Shown piece by piece: positions 32,377 through 40,825 of a stretch of DNA of 46,968 bases. The stretch covers positions 1-46,968 of the forward strand of contig JACPLZ010000011.1 in assembly GCA_016186245.1 (NCBI GenBank). The letters run 5' to 3'. Source of the DNA: Candidatus Peregrinibacteria bacterium. Its GTDB lineage: Bacteria > Patescibacteriota > Gracilibacteria > UBA1369 > LOWO2-01-FULL-3. Each line of letters begins with the position of its first letter. Within the stretch, counting starts at the first letter, position 1. The position numbers were made by a program, and so were the translations under genes. Under the pieces are notes generated by a model. That model made no database searches. It saw only the letters and a list, made by a program, of their open reading frames with translations, and was not told the DNA's origin.

Positions 32377-33711
32377 TTAAAATCCGTCCGGATCCCCGAT
32401 TTCAGCCGGATCGGCAAAAATACGGTAAAATACGGTTACCGCCATCGCTCTTGAGAACGGGACCTTGGCGTCAAAAGCCCCGTCTTTATCATTCATGAAT
32501 TTTAAATAACTCATTACCCTTATATACGGCAGCGCCCAATCGGAATATTCATCGCTTGGTATAAAATTAAATAATGCCTCGTCTTCAGCGTCAGATATGA
32601 CCACGCTGTCTTTCGTAAAACCCACCACATTGGCAATCATTTTAGCGGCCTGCTCGCGGGTTACCGGATCGTCGCAGCCAAATTTGCCGCCGCCGACACC
32701 GCTCCAGTAACCGGCATCAACGCCCGTATAGACGTAAGGCGCCGCCCAATGATCGGCAGGCACATCGGTAAAACCGCTTACATGGCTTCCATCAACGTCA
32801 ACTTCATGAGCTTCCAAAAGCATTTTGGAAAACTCGCAGCGTGTAGCGCCATCCGTTGGCCGGAAATTGTCATCATACTTGACCCAGCCTTTGGCGGCGG
32901 CATACCGTACAGGATCGTAAAACCATTCTCCTGCGGGAACATCAAGAAAGCTGTTATTATATTCAAAAAAGCCATCACTGTATGAATCAGATGATTTTGC
33001 CAGATCAAAATAACCAGGATCCATATTCACATAGCCGGTGGTATCGGTAAGCATCATTCCAAAAAGATCATCGGTTACTTTCCCATCCTCAGGCATATAC
33101 AAAATCGCATGTTTGGTTTTATCGTAATACGCCTGGACTATCAGCTCATTTGTAACCGAATGATAGACCTTACCTGTGGCAGGATCGACAAGCGGATAAA
33201 TATATCCATATTCCAGCGGAAGCTTATTGTCATAAACCGTTATTTCCCCAACATCTTTTTGCTCGGCGCATACTTCGGTGGTTGTAGTTAAACAGTGATA
33301 AATCGAACGATCGGTAAAATTGATCCTTGTGCCGTAGGCCTTTAAACTGCTCGTTGAATTACTGTTTTTTTCCAGACAGTAGACATCGCCGCTCGGCCAT
33401 CCTTCAACGCCTATGGCTCCTTCAGGAATAGTCAAACCGGGTACCCCATAATCTCCCGCAGGTACGGGAGTCCCGCCGGACGATGATACATTGCCAGTTT
33501 TCGTTCCATAATCACCATATGTGCCGCTATAGTCTGAACCATTATCGGTATAAAATGAGGGAGTCCAGGTGGAACTTTCATAATCTACATCCCAGCTTGG
33601 ATCATATGATCCTGAGTAATAATCATAACCGTCAAGAAACGCAAAAGCTGCCTGGGAAAAAATAAAAATCCCAAACAAGCAAAGAATAGAGACCTTCAAA
33701 AATTTTTTCAT
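32377..33711 (-). CDS. secreted SLH-domain surface protein
   Basis: 444 aa. The signal peptide is cut near AAFA-F (24). Residues 25-100 are rich in Tyr, Ser, Asp and Gly (low complexity), and a central region of unknown fold follows. Three SLH segments end the protein (about 255-444): FLDVPAGEWFYDPVRYAAAKG, FTDVPADHWAAPYVYTG and a third with SDWALPYIRVMSYLK. SLH triplets bind wall polymers, so the protein is probably non-covalently wall-attached with its N-terminal part displayed. A TGGTAGAAT extended -10 lies 23 bp upstream of the start. It sits between the two tRNA-Ser genes on the same strand. Confidence 0.85.
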   Translation of the reverse strand: MKKFLKVSILCLFGIFIFSQAAFAFLDGYDYYSGSYDPSWDVDYESSTWTPSFYTDNGSDYSGTYGDYGTKTGNVSSSGGTPVPAGDYGVPGLTIPEGAIGVEGWPSGDVYCLEKNSNSTSSLKAYGTRINFTDRSIYHCLTTTTEVCAEQKDVGEITVYDNKLPLEYGYIYPLVDPATGKVYHSVTNELIVQAYYDKTKHAILYMPEDGKVTDDLFGMMLTDTTGYVNMDPGYFDLAKSSDSYSDGFFEYNNSFLDVPAGEWFYDPVRYAAAKGWVKYDDNFRPTDGATRCEFSKMLLEAHEVDVDGSHVSGFTDVPADHWAAPYVYTGVDAGYWSGVGGGKFGCDDPVTREQAAKMIANVVGFTKDSVVISDAEDEALFNFIPSDEYSDWALPYIRVMSYLKFMNDKDGAFDAKVPFSRAMAVTVFYRIFADPAEIGDPDGF

Positions 33712-33734
33712 AAATTTGGATTATTTACCAAAAA

Positions 33735-33743
33735 ATTCTACCA
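33735..33743 (-). promoter_or_regulatory. extended -10 promoter of the 444-aa SLH gene
   Basis: TGG-TAGAAT on the minus strand, 23 bp before the ATG at 33711. It lies between the tRNA-Ser(UGA) gene and the SLH gene, so the SLH gene has its own start. Confidence 0.5.
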
Positions 33744-33774
33744 CTCATAAGCGGCATAAGAAAGTTTTTTATCT

Positions 33775-33864
33775 TGGCGGAGAGACAGGGATTCGAACCC
33801 TGGAGGGGATAAATCCCCTAACGGTTTTCAAGACCGCCGCTTTCGACCGCTCAGCCATCTCTCA
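33775..33864 (-). tRNA. tRNA-Ser (anticodon UGA)
   Basis: Minus strand, with encoded CCA and discriminator G. The anticodon loop CTTGAAA gives UGA (reads UCN). The variable arm GGGGATTTATCCCC is long and paired, so this is a class II serine tRNA. The T arm is GGTTCGAATCC. Position 1 is T where G is expected; position 72 is C, so the first acceptor pair is a mismatch while pairs 2-7 are intact. Confidence 0.93.
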
Positions 33865-33911
33865 AAATAAAACGGATGCATATTAGTAAAGAATAAAACA
33901 AAACGCAATCA

Positions 33912-33940
33912 TTGACAAAACAAATAAATGCAAGTATAAT
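33912..33940 (+). promoter_or_regulatory. consensus sigma-70 promoter of the SLH lipoprotein gene
   Basis: TTGACA (33912-33917), a spacer of exactly 17 bp, and TATAAT (33935-33940). Both hexamers are perfect. The start near 33947 gives a leader of about 31 nt. This is the best promoter in the window and implies strong expression of the downstream gene. Confidence 0.8.
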
Positions 33941-33977
33941 AGCACTATAGGTAAAACAAAAACATAACCCAAAAAAC

Positions 33978-36899
33978 ATGTTTTCAAACAGAATTCTCCA
34001 AAGATCGCTTTTGGCGATCGTTTTGCTTTCAACAATAATTGTTGCCGGCTGTGCAGATTCAAAAGATTTAAAAACAGACACAACAGGCGCAACAGACACA
34101 ACAGGCGCAACTCCAAGTGCCACTCCAACTCCAACTACCGATCCCGCCGTTACGGACACCAAAGCAAGCGGCCTTGCGGATCAGCTGAAGTGGGATATTG
34201 AAAATCATAAGAATCGCAGTGATGAACTCAAGAGAATGTCGAAAGAAGCCGATACCAGCAAAATTCCGGCGCTTCTGGATCAATGGAAAGTCAAACTGGC
34301 TGAACTCCAAAAATTTGTTGACCAGAATGACAACGACGGTTATTGGGACCTGAGAAATAATGATGTGCAGGATTTACAAACGCAAATAGATGAGGCTTTC
34401 AACACCGCTTATTCTTCTTCCAATTTTGCCAACAATAAAAATCAGGCGCTCAAGGATAAACCAAAACAGCTCAAGGATATTCAAAAGCAGTTGAAAGATC
34501 TTAAAAGAAATACCCGTAATTTTGAAACGCCGGTTGATACCACCTTGCTTCAGGGATATATAACCCAGCTTGAGCAATATATTCCGGTGATGCAGGCGAT
34601 TGCCAATAAGCCGACAGCTGGGTTGAGTGGTGATGATTTAAACGATCTTTCCAATGATATCTCCGATGTTATCCGCGACTTTGATGATGTGTCCCAGAAT
34701 TTTTATGACACGATAAATGATGTGAATGAAGGGGTGTGGGCGCAACAGCGTGTTGAGGATGCGAAAAAGGGGCTGCGCGATAAGGAACGCGGCATCAAGG
34801 ATATCAATCGGCAGTTAAAGCAGTTTACCAAAGATTTGGGCGAAACCGACTCTCGTGTTTCTGAACTCAAAGCAAAAGTTGGTGAAATGGAGACAACTAT
34901 CAATGCCATAAAAACTGCCGTTGACAATAACGACAGCGAAACTCTTCAGGATATAGATCAGGACTTTTGGGATTTGAATACTGAAGCATGGGATCTGACA
35001 AATGAATTGAACGAGGTACAGAACAGCGAACGCCAGAATAAAGATGTCGCCAAAAATTTAAAGGATAAACAAAAATGGCATAAAGACAAAGAACGCGAAT
35101 GTGAAAAAGTAAAATGCAATGACAGTGAAGCGGGAAAAGTTATCCAGCAGATGAGGGATTTGCTTCAGCAGATGGAAGAAGCGGTCAATGAAGGACGTTC
35201 ACAGGATTACTGGGATTTTGAATTTGAATACAACAACCTTGATCCGGAATTTTGGGATGTCATCAAAGGCAAACAGTCCGAGAAAGACATCCGCCGATGG
35301 CTTAAGGACGTGATCCGCGAGTGGAAGGATAAGGGGCGCTGGGTTGCCGATCTAGAAAGAGAGGCGGGAAGGGGAAGCAATGTGGTTGATGAAGAAGGCG
35401 TTGCCAGGCTGCAGGAAATTCACGATGGCGCGATTGCACAGTTAAAGGAAGCCGAAAATCTTTATAACCAGGGCAGTTATGATGATGCCCGCGATATCCT
35501 CGACGGATTAAATGATGTCCGTATGGAATTTGATGAGATCACAGGAAATTTCAACAAGGGCAGGGAGACGGAATTCAGCAAATTTGAATTGGAAAAGCTC
35601 GAGCGCGAAATCGAGGCTGGACTGGATGCTATCGATCAAAAACTTGAGAATGGTGAAATAACCCAGGAGAAAGCCGATACATGTACGGCTTTCGCTGAAA
35701 AAGCCACCGGCTATATTGGGCAGCTTAGGGAAATTTATGAAGAGGGACAAATGGGCGAAGCCAAGGAAATTATGGTGCGCATGGAAAATCTTGGCAATGA
35801 AGCCGACAGGGATTGCGGCGATATTTTTATGGAAACAGGCGACAATTACAACACTTTTAATGAATACTGGGTCCCGGAGAATCTACAGGGCACAGCCGAA
35901 GCAATTTTTGCCAAACTGAGCGGTGATCTTGAGGCCAAACTGATGGATAGGGTGCTTGAAAAATTGGCAGGTGTTACATCTCAATTTAATGATATTATCG
36001 AGCAATTCGGCAAAAGGTTTGAAGATATCATTGCCGGAAAACTGGAAACGATTTCTTTTATTTCCGAAGAATATCAGAATGAATTATTCAGCCGCACCGC
36101 ACAGATTTTTGAAAAAATTGAGCAGGTGGAGGGTGCTGCAAGCCGGCTTGCGCAGGATCAGCAGGACAGATTTAACAGCATCCGCGATCAGATTCTAAAC
36201 TATAATTTTTATGGCGATGCTGCCGGAAATGTAGAGGATTATTTGCAGGAATTTGAAGATTCCAGTTTGACCGATGAGGATATTGCGGCTTTGGAATCAA
36301 GAATTGATCAGGTGAAAAAGGATGCGGTGGTGGAGAAATTTAATCTTGGAATTATTCCTTTCCGCGATACGGATGATAATGAATGGTACACGGCTTATGT
36401 TGCCCAGGTTGCCAAAAATGGGATTGTAAACGGCAAAAGCGACGCACAGGGAAATCCAACCGGTTTCTTTGATCCCGGCGCCAATGTGACTATCGCTGAA
36501 ATGCTGAAAATGTCCCTTGAGGCTGCCGGAGTCGGCCAGGCGCCAGGAGTTCCTGCGCTTAGGCAGGCTGGAAATCATTGGGCGGTCGGCTATGTGAAAC
36601 GCGCCGAGGAGCTTGGTCTGGACATCGTAAAAGGACTTGATAATCTTGATCGTTATGCAACCCGCGCTGAAATCGTAAAGACGGCTTTGCAGGCAAAAGG
36701 AATAGTGCCAAATACTGCAAGCGGATCACCTTATGCCGATGTACCTGACAGCCATCCAGCATCAGCTTATATAGTCGAAGCAACATCACTTGGAATTGTG
36801 AAAGGTGATAGTAACGGCCAGACATTCCGTCCGGATGCCACTGTAAACCGTGCTGAAACGGCAAAGATTGTAAATAATCTGGCGGAGATAACCAGATAA
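33978..36899 (+). CDS. abundant-type lipoprotein with helical Trp repeats and C-terminal SLH domains
   Basis: 973 aa. The N-terminus has a lipobox (TIIVAGC, Cys25) after a hydrophobic stretch, so it is a lipoprotein. Residues 31-60 are a Thr/Pro-rich linker. Residues 65-640 are very charged helix with tandem units, each with an RD/KD-rich coiled coil, then DxDxxYWDL-like motifs: DGYWDLRNNDVQDLQ, DFWDLNTEAWDLTNEL, DYWDFEFEYNNLDPEFWDV. Residues 640-790 are more coiled coil. Three SLH domains (about 792-968) close the protein: FRDTDDNEWYTAYVAQVAKNG, HWAVGYVKRAEELG, YADVPDSHPASAYIVEATSLG. It would bridge the membrane (lipid) and the wall polymer (SLH). It has a consensus promoter and a strong terminator. 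Confidence 0.85.
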   Translation: MFSNRILQRSLLAIVLLSTIIVAGCADSKDLKTDTTGATDTTGATPSATPTPTTDPAVTDTKASGLADQLKWDIENHKNRSDELKRMSKEADTSKIPALLDQWKVKLAELQKFVDQNDNDGYWDLRNNDVQDLQTQIDEAFNTAYSSSNFANNKNQALKDKPKQLKDIQKQLKDLKRNTRNFETPVDTTLLQGYITQLEQYIPVMQAIANKPTAGLSGDDLNDLSNDISDVIRDFDDVSQNFYDTINDVNEGVWAQQRVEDAKKGLRDKERGIKDINRQLKQFTKDLGETDSRVSELKAKVGEMETTINAIKTAVDNNDSETLQDIDQDFWDLNTEAWDLTNELNEVQNSERQNKDVAKNLKDKQKWHKDKERECEKVKCNDSEAGKVIQQMRDLLQQMEEAVNEGRSQDYWDFEFEYNNLDPEFWDVIKGKQSEKDIRRWLKDVIREWKDKGRWVADLEREAGRGSNVVDEEGVARLQEIHDGAIAQLKEAENLYNQGSYDDARDILDGLNDVRMEFDEITGNFNKGRETEFSKFELEKLEREIEAGLDAIDQKLENGEITQEKADTCTAFAEKATGYIGQLREIYEEGQMGEAKEIMVRMENLGNEADRDCGDIFMETGDNYNTFNEYWVPENLQGTAEAIFAKLSGDLEAKLMDRVLEKLAGVTSQFNDIIEQFGKRFEDIIAGKLETISFISEEYQNELFSRTAQIFEKIEQVEGAASRLAQDQQDRFNSIRDQILNYNFYGDAAGNVEDYLQEFEDSSLTDEDIAALESRIDQVKKDAVVEKFNLGIIPFRDTDDNEWYTAYVAQVAKNGIVNGKSDAQGNPTGFFDPGANVTIAEMLKMSLEAAGVGQAPGVPALRQAGNHWAVGYVKRAEELGLDIVKGLDNLDRYATRAEIVKTALQAKGIVPNTASGSPYADVPDSHPASAYIVEATSLGIVKGDSNGQTFRPDATVNRAETAKIVNNLAEITR

Positions 36900-36919
36900 A
36901 GAGATTCCAAAAAATTCTT

Positions 36920-36949
36920 AAAAAGGCCTCATTCACTGGGGCCTTTTTT
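36920..36949 (+). terminator. rho-independent terminator of the SLH lipoprotein gene
   Basis: The stem AAAAAGGCCTC (36920-36930) pairs with GGGGCCTTTTTT (36938-36949), leaving a 7-nt loop and a T-run. It starts 21 bp after the stop codon at 36899 and is followed at once by the convergent gene ending at 36954, for which the A-run could also serve in reverse. Confidence 0.85.
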
Positions 36950-36953
36950 GATG

Positions 36954-38885
36954 CTATGCCGAAACAACTGCAAAACCGAATTGACCATTACCGTTTAACT
37001 GTAGGCCATTTTCCCTCAGAGTAGTTCTGATTTCCGGGATTCTTGTCAGTATCAGTTCCTTTCTATATCCAGTTTCTTTTGCGAGATCGTCAAGGTTTAT
37101 GTTTGGGTTTTCGGCAATTGCTTTGGCTATCTTATAGTCAAAATTTACCTGGAAGGAACATGATCCGAGCCTTTCAATTCTTACTAACTGGGCTTTCGCC
37201 ATTTCTGTCTTTCTCTGAGCAGTACCTTTTCTGACAGTGCCTGGTTCGATTTGTCCCAGACACAGTTTTAATTGTAAAAGCCTTAAAATATTTTCTTGAG
37301 GAGCTGGTACCCTTGTAAGTCTGCTGGTTAACATCATCTGCATGTAACTCTTTTCTATTTTAAGAAAAATTATATCGCCAATTTCAGCTTCTGTGACTTT
37401 AAACTTATCCTGGATATATCTTATATTGGCGGCGGTTGTTGTTATTGCAACAATCTTGCCATTCAGCTTGGACAGTTTTGTTCTTGTTAAGATAATTTCT
37501 TCTGTTATTTGAATGTCCAAAGGAGGTGCTTTTTCATCATCATCGTCGTTATCATCATCTTTGCCGTCATCGTCTTCATCTTCATCACTTTCAGCACTTT
37601 CAGCACTTTCAGCACCTTCATCCTCATCTATTTCTACTTCTTCTTCACTCTCATCGTCATCATTATCATCTTCATCCATTTCTTCTTCACCCTCATCATC
37701 GTCATCATCCACCCCCACACCCACCTTCTCTCCTGTTGATGATGGCAATTCTACGGCATCACGCAGGCACTGTTCCAGGTTCTGAGGCAATCCATCCAGG
37801 CCGCTGAAATTTTCAAATGCAGCCGCCTCTTTATCCAATTCTTCAATTTCCGACTGCAATTTACCGATTTTTATTTTCAATTCTTCTTCTCTTTTGCGGA
37901 ATTCCAGCACCTCTAAAAATTCCGGCAGGGCATCTTTCTTGTGCTGCAAAATACTATTTTTATATTTCGACCTAATACTTTTTGGCGGACGACTTCCCTT
38001 CGTATCATCTTCGGACATGCCGGCGATTCCAGTACAGATTTGTTTATAATTTTCCTCTATTTCATCGAGTCTTGTTTTCCATGTTTTGAATTCAGGATTT
38101 GTCTCCAACTGTTTTACTTTAGCATCTATTTCGGAAATTTTGCTCAGCATTTCTCCAATAGCCTGAATAGCATAACCGCGTTTGCATTTTAGATTGTGAA
38201 CATGTCTGGCAACTGCATTTTTGAGATGCCTTACTGCGGTAAAAACATCTCTGCGGCTGATGCCGGAGTTAAGCAAAACATATGGTGTCAGATTGTCCCT
38301 ATGTTCTTTTCCCCTGGCAACTTCCCAGAATCTTCGCGAGTATTTTACCTCAACTTTTTGACCGCAATGAATTTCTATTTCCCGACTTAGAAACCGCAGG
38401 CAACAATTGTAGGCAAAACTTCTTTGCTCTGGATCATCGGAAAACTGTTCGAAAATTTTTCTTATTTTACTGCCGATTGCGACAAACCCGGCCTTGGCCG
38501 CTTTGTCGAATGTGAAACTGTCTTTGTTTTGCAGCACAAAATTTAGAAAGGCTATATACTCTTCTCTTCTGCCTAATCTCAACATCAATTCTATGTAAAA
38601 TTTCATGTATTTTACTATTGATGAGATATTTGGATCATCTAGACGAGAAGAATCTATTTCCGGACATTCGGCTATTTTTGACCTGATTGGCAAACATATC
38701 GCGGAATCAATATCCACTCTTTTTGAATCTACATTGATATCGATGTCCACTTTTGACAGCGCATCTTTAATTTCCCGTATAATGCCGGTGAAAATGCCAT
38801 CGTCAATCCATGGCGGACGTATGAGAGAATTTGTTATTCCAAGCAGTAAATCATTGGTGATTCTGGCTTGAATTGGTCTGATCAT
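36954..38885 (-). CDS. unknown protein with long acidic tract and C-terminal HTH-like region
   Basis: 643 aa; I do not recognise the family. The N-terminal 240 residues are mixed alpha (RFLSREIEIHCGQ, SGISRRDVFTAVRHL). Residues 245-360 form coiled coils with charged heptads. Residues 393-451 are nearly all Asp/Glu, including an AESAESAES repeat. The C-terminal 180 residues hold an alpha/beta domain and NINLDDLAKETGYRKELILTRI, a helix-turn-helix-like motif near 595-615. There is no signal peptide, so it is probably cytosolic. The tract is coded by GAT/GAC/GAA codons; the apparent CATCATC repeat on the plus strand is just its shadow. It precedes trpA by 35 bp on the same strand side but is not functionally linked in an obvious way. 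Confidence 0.7.
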   Translation of the reverse strand: MIRPIQARITNDLLLGITNSLIRPPWIDDGIFTGIIREIKDALSKVDIDINVDSKRVDIDSAICLPIRSKIAECPEIDSSRLDDPNISSIVKYMKFYIELMLRLGRREEYIAFLNFVLQNKDSFTFDKAAKAGFVAIGSKIRKIFEQFSDDPEQRSFAYNCCLRFLSREIEIHCGQKVEVKYSRRFWEVARGKEHRDNLTPYVLLNSGISRRDVFTAVRHLKNAVARHVHNLKCKRGYAIQAIGEMLSKISEIDAKVKQLETNPEFKTWKTRLDEIEENYKQICTGIAGMSEDDTKGSRPPKSIRSKYKNSILQHKKDALPEFLEVLEFRKREEELKIKIGKLQSEIEELDKEAAAFENFSGLDGLPQNLEQCLRDAVELPSSTGEKVGVGVDDDDDEGEEEMDEDDNDDDESEEEVEIDEDEGAESAESAESDEDEDDDGKDDDNDDDDEKAPPLDIQITEEIILTRTKLSKLNGKIVAITTTAANIRYIQDKFKVTEAEIGDIIFLKIEKSYMQMMLTSRLTRVPAPQENILRLLQLKLCLGQIEPGTVRKGTAQRKTEMAKAQLVRIERLGSCSFQVNFDYKIAKAIAENPNINLDDLAKETGYRKELILTRIPEIRTTLRENGLQLNGNGQFGFAVVSA

Positions 38886-38919
38886 TGGAGAAGGAAGCTA
38901 ACACCGGAAGATTATAAAG

Positions 38920-39651
38920 TCAATTTCTAAAATTTCTCAGCAGTTTATTGATATCTTCTTTTTTGTCGATAGCGTTAATGATCCTTGATCCTACCACTGC
39001 AATTTCAGCATATTTATGCACGGCTTGCACATGCTCTTTTTTTGATATTCCAAAGCCGACCGCCAGGGGGATTTTAAAATATTTTCTTGCGGTTTTTAAA
39101 TATTTCGCAAGCTTCGGATTTAAACTTTTACTCTGGCCGGTAGTGCCATATCTTGAAACGCAATACACAAAACCACGCGCATATTTTGAAAGTTTTTTTA
39201 ACCGTCCAACCGTTGTAAGCGGAGAAATAATTTGAATCGGATTCAGTCCGTATTTTTTACATGCGGCAAGATAATGTTCGTTTTTTTCTTCATAAATCGG
39301 CATGTCCGGCACTATCAATCCATAGCAGCCGCAAGCCTTAACTTTCTTGCAGAATTTTTCAACTCCATGTTTATAAATCACGTTGAAATAAGTCATAAAC
39401 AACAACTGCGCCTGCGGAAAAATTTTATGAATTTTTTCCATAAGTTCAAAACAGTCTTTTAATTTTACTCCATTTCTCAGCGCCACATCATTCGCGCGCA
39501 TGATCGTAGGCCCATCGGCCACCGGATCGGAAAACGGGATTTGTATTTCCAAAAAGTCCACTCCGCATTCAAGCATTTTTATGGCAATATTTTCGCTCTC
39601 TTTTAGAGTCGGATAGCCGGCAACAATATGTGTCATCAATTTATTTTGCAT
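38920..39651 (-). CDS. trpA: tryptophan synthase alpha subunit
   Basis: 243 aa, about 20 shorter than E. coli TrpA because its N-terminus starts close to the first barrel strand (MTHIVAGYPTLKES). It cleaves indole-3-glycerol phosphate to indole. Catalytic Glu35 and Asp46 are present in LEIQIPFSDPVADGP, and GFGISKKEH and VVGSRII are the phosphate-binding loops. Its start overlaps the trpB stop by 11 bp. Last gene of the trp cluster; it normally works in an alpha2beta2 channelling complex with TrpB. Confidence 0.95.
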   Translation of the reverse strand: MQNKLMTHIVAGYPTLKESENIAIKMLECGVDFLEIQIPFSDPVADGPTIMRANDVALRNGVKLKDCFELMEKIHKIFPQAQLLFMTYFNVIYKHGVEKFCKKVKACGCYGLIVPDMPIYEEKNEHYLAACKKYGLNPIQIISPLTTVGRLKKLSKYARGFVYCVSRYGTTGQSKSLNPKLAKYLKTARKYFKIPLAVGFGISKKEHVQAVHKYAEIAVVGSRIINAIDKKEDINKLLRNFRN

Positions 39652-40825
39652 ATTCCTTTACGATAAAATAATCCTTGTCGCCGCGCCCAGAACAATTAAA
39701 AACAATTTTTTTATCTCTGCCAAGTTTTGGAGCAAGCTTTATAACTTCCGCTACAGCATGGGAAGATTCCAATGCCGCAAAAATTCCTTCGCTCTTCGCC
39801 AGCAGTTCATACGCTTCCAATACTTCCTTATCCAGCGCATAGGTGAATTTAATTCTGCCGATGTCATGCAGGTAGGCCATCTGCGGTCCCACGCCTGAAT
39901 AATCCAGTCCCGCGGAAATACTGTGCGTCTCCCGAATCTGCCCCTCTTCATTTTGCAGAAAATATGATTTAAATCCCTCCACGACTCCAACACTGCCGCC
40001 TTGAAAACGCGCCGCATGCTGGTTGCCATTTACGCCATTGCCGCCGGCCTCCACGGCAATCATCCTTACATGCGGATGATCCAAAAAGTTATAAAAAAGC
40101 CCGATTGCATTGCTGCCGCCGCCTACGCACGCCACCAGATAATCCGGCATACCATCAAGCTGTTTTGCCACTTCTTCTCCGATAATTTTTTGAAAAAAAG
40201 TATTCATCACAGGGTATGGATGAGGCCCGCAGACAGTGCCCAAAAGATAGTGCGTATTTACGGGATCGCCTATCAAATCACGCAACGCCGCATTGATAGC
40301 ATCCCTCAAAATCTGCCCGCCATTTTTTACCGATACCACCTCCGCGCCCAGTTTTTTCATCCAGAAAACATTCGGTTTTTGTCTTTCCATGTCCTTTGCT
40401 CCCATATAAATTCTGCATTTCATGCCAAGTTTTGCCGCGACTGTTGCTGTCGCCAATCCATGCTGTCCGGCCCCGGTTTCCGCGATAATTCTTGTTTTCC
40501 CCATTTTTTTAGCCAGCAAACCCTGTCCCAGACAATGGTTTATTTTATGTGCGCCGGTGTGATTAAGTCCTTCATTTTTAAGATAAATTTTTGCGCCGCC
40601 GAGTTTTTTAGTCAGATTCTCACAGAAATACAGGGGGGTGGGACGGCCGGAGTATGTCTCATATAATTGCTTTAGAGAAGCCAAAAAATCATCATCATGG
40701 ATTGCTTCAAAAAATACTTCTGTCAAATCCTCCATGACCGGTATCAGCATTTCCGGTAAATACCGTCCGCCATATTGTCCAAAATGGCCATCCTTATTTA
40801 GCAGATACTTTTTAAGTGATTTCAT
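39641..40825 (-). CDS. trpB: tryptophan synthase beta subunit
   Basis: 394 aa, full length, PLP enzyme that joins indole and serine. PLP lysine Lys94 lies in NHTGAHKINH; the serine-binding AETGAGQHG and the phosphate loop VGGGSNAIG are present. It is the classic TrpB1 type that pairs with TrpA. The start overlaps the trpGDC stop by 4 bp and its end overlaps trpA by 11 bp, so the subunits are made in step. Confidence 0.97.
   Translation of the reverse strand: MKSLKKYLLNKDGHFGQYGGRYLPEMLIPVMEDLTEVFFEAIHDDDFLASLKQLYETYSGRPTPLYFCENLTKKLGGAKIYLKNEGLNHTGAHKINHCLGQGLLAKKMGKTRIIAETGAGQHGLATATVAAKLGMKCRIYMGAKDMERQKPNVFWMKKLGAEVVSVKNGGQILRDAINAALRDLIGDPVNTHYLLGTVCGPHPYPVMNTFFQKIIGEEVAKQLDGMPDYLVACVGGGSNAIGLFYNFLDHPHVRMIAVEAGGNGVNGNQHAARFQGGSVGVVEGFKSYFLQNEEGQIRETHSISAGLDYSGVGPQMAYLHDIGRIKFTYALDKEVLEAYELLAKSEGIFAALESSHAVAEVIKLAPKLGRDKKIVFNCSGRGDKDYFIVKEYAK

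Noticed and set aside
37531..37710. Microsatellite-like CATCATC repeats and plus-strand Ser/His-rich ORFs
   Set aside because: They are the antisense shadow of the Asp/Glu tract in the 36954-38885 protein; the minus-strand frame is long, continuous and has ordinary sequence on both sides.
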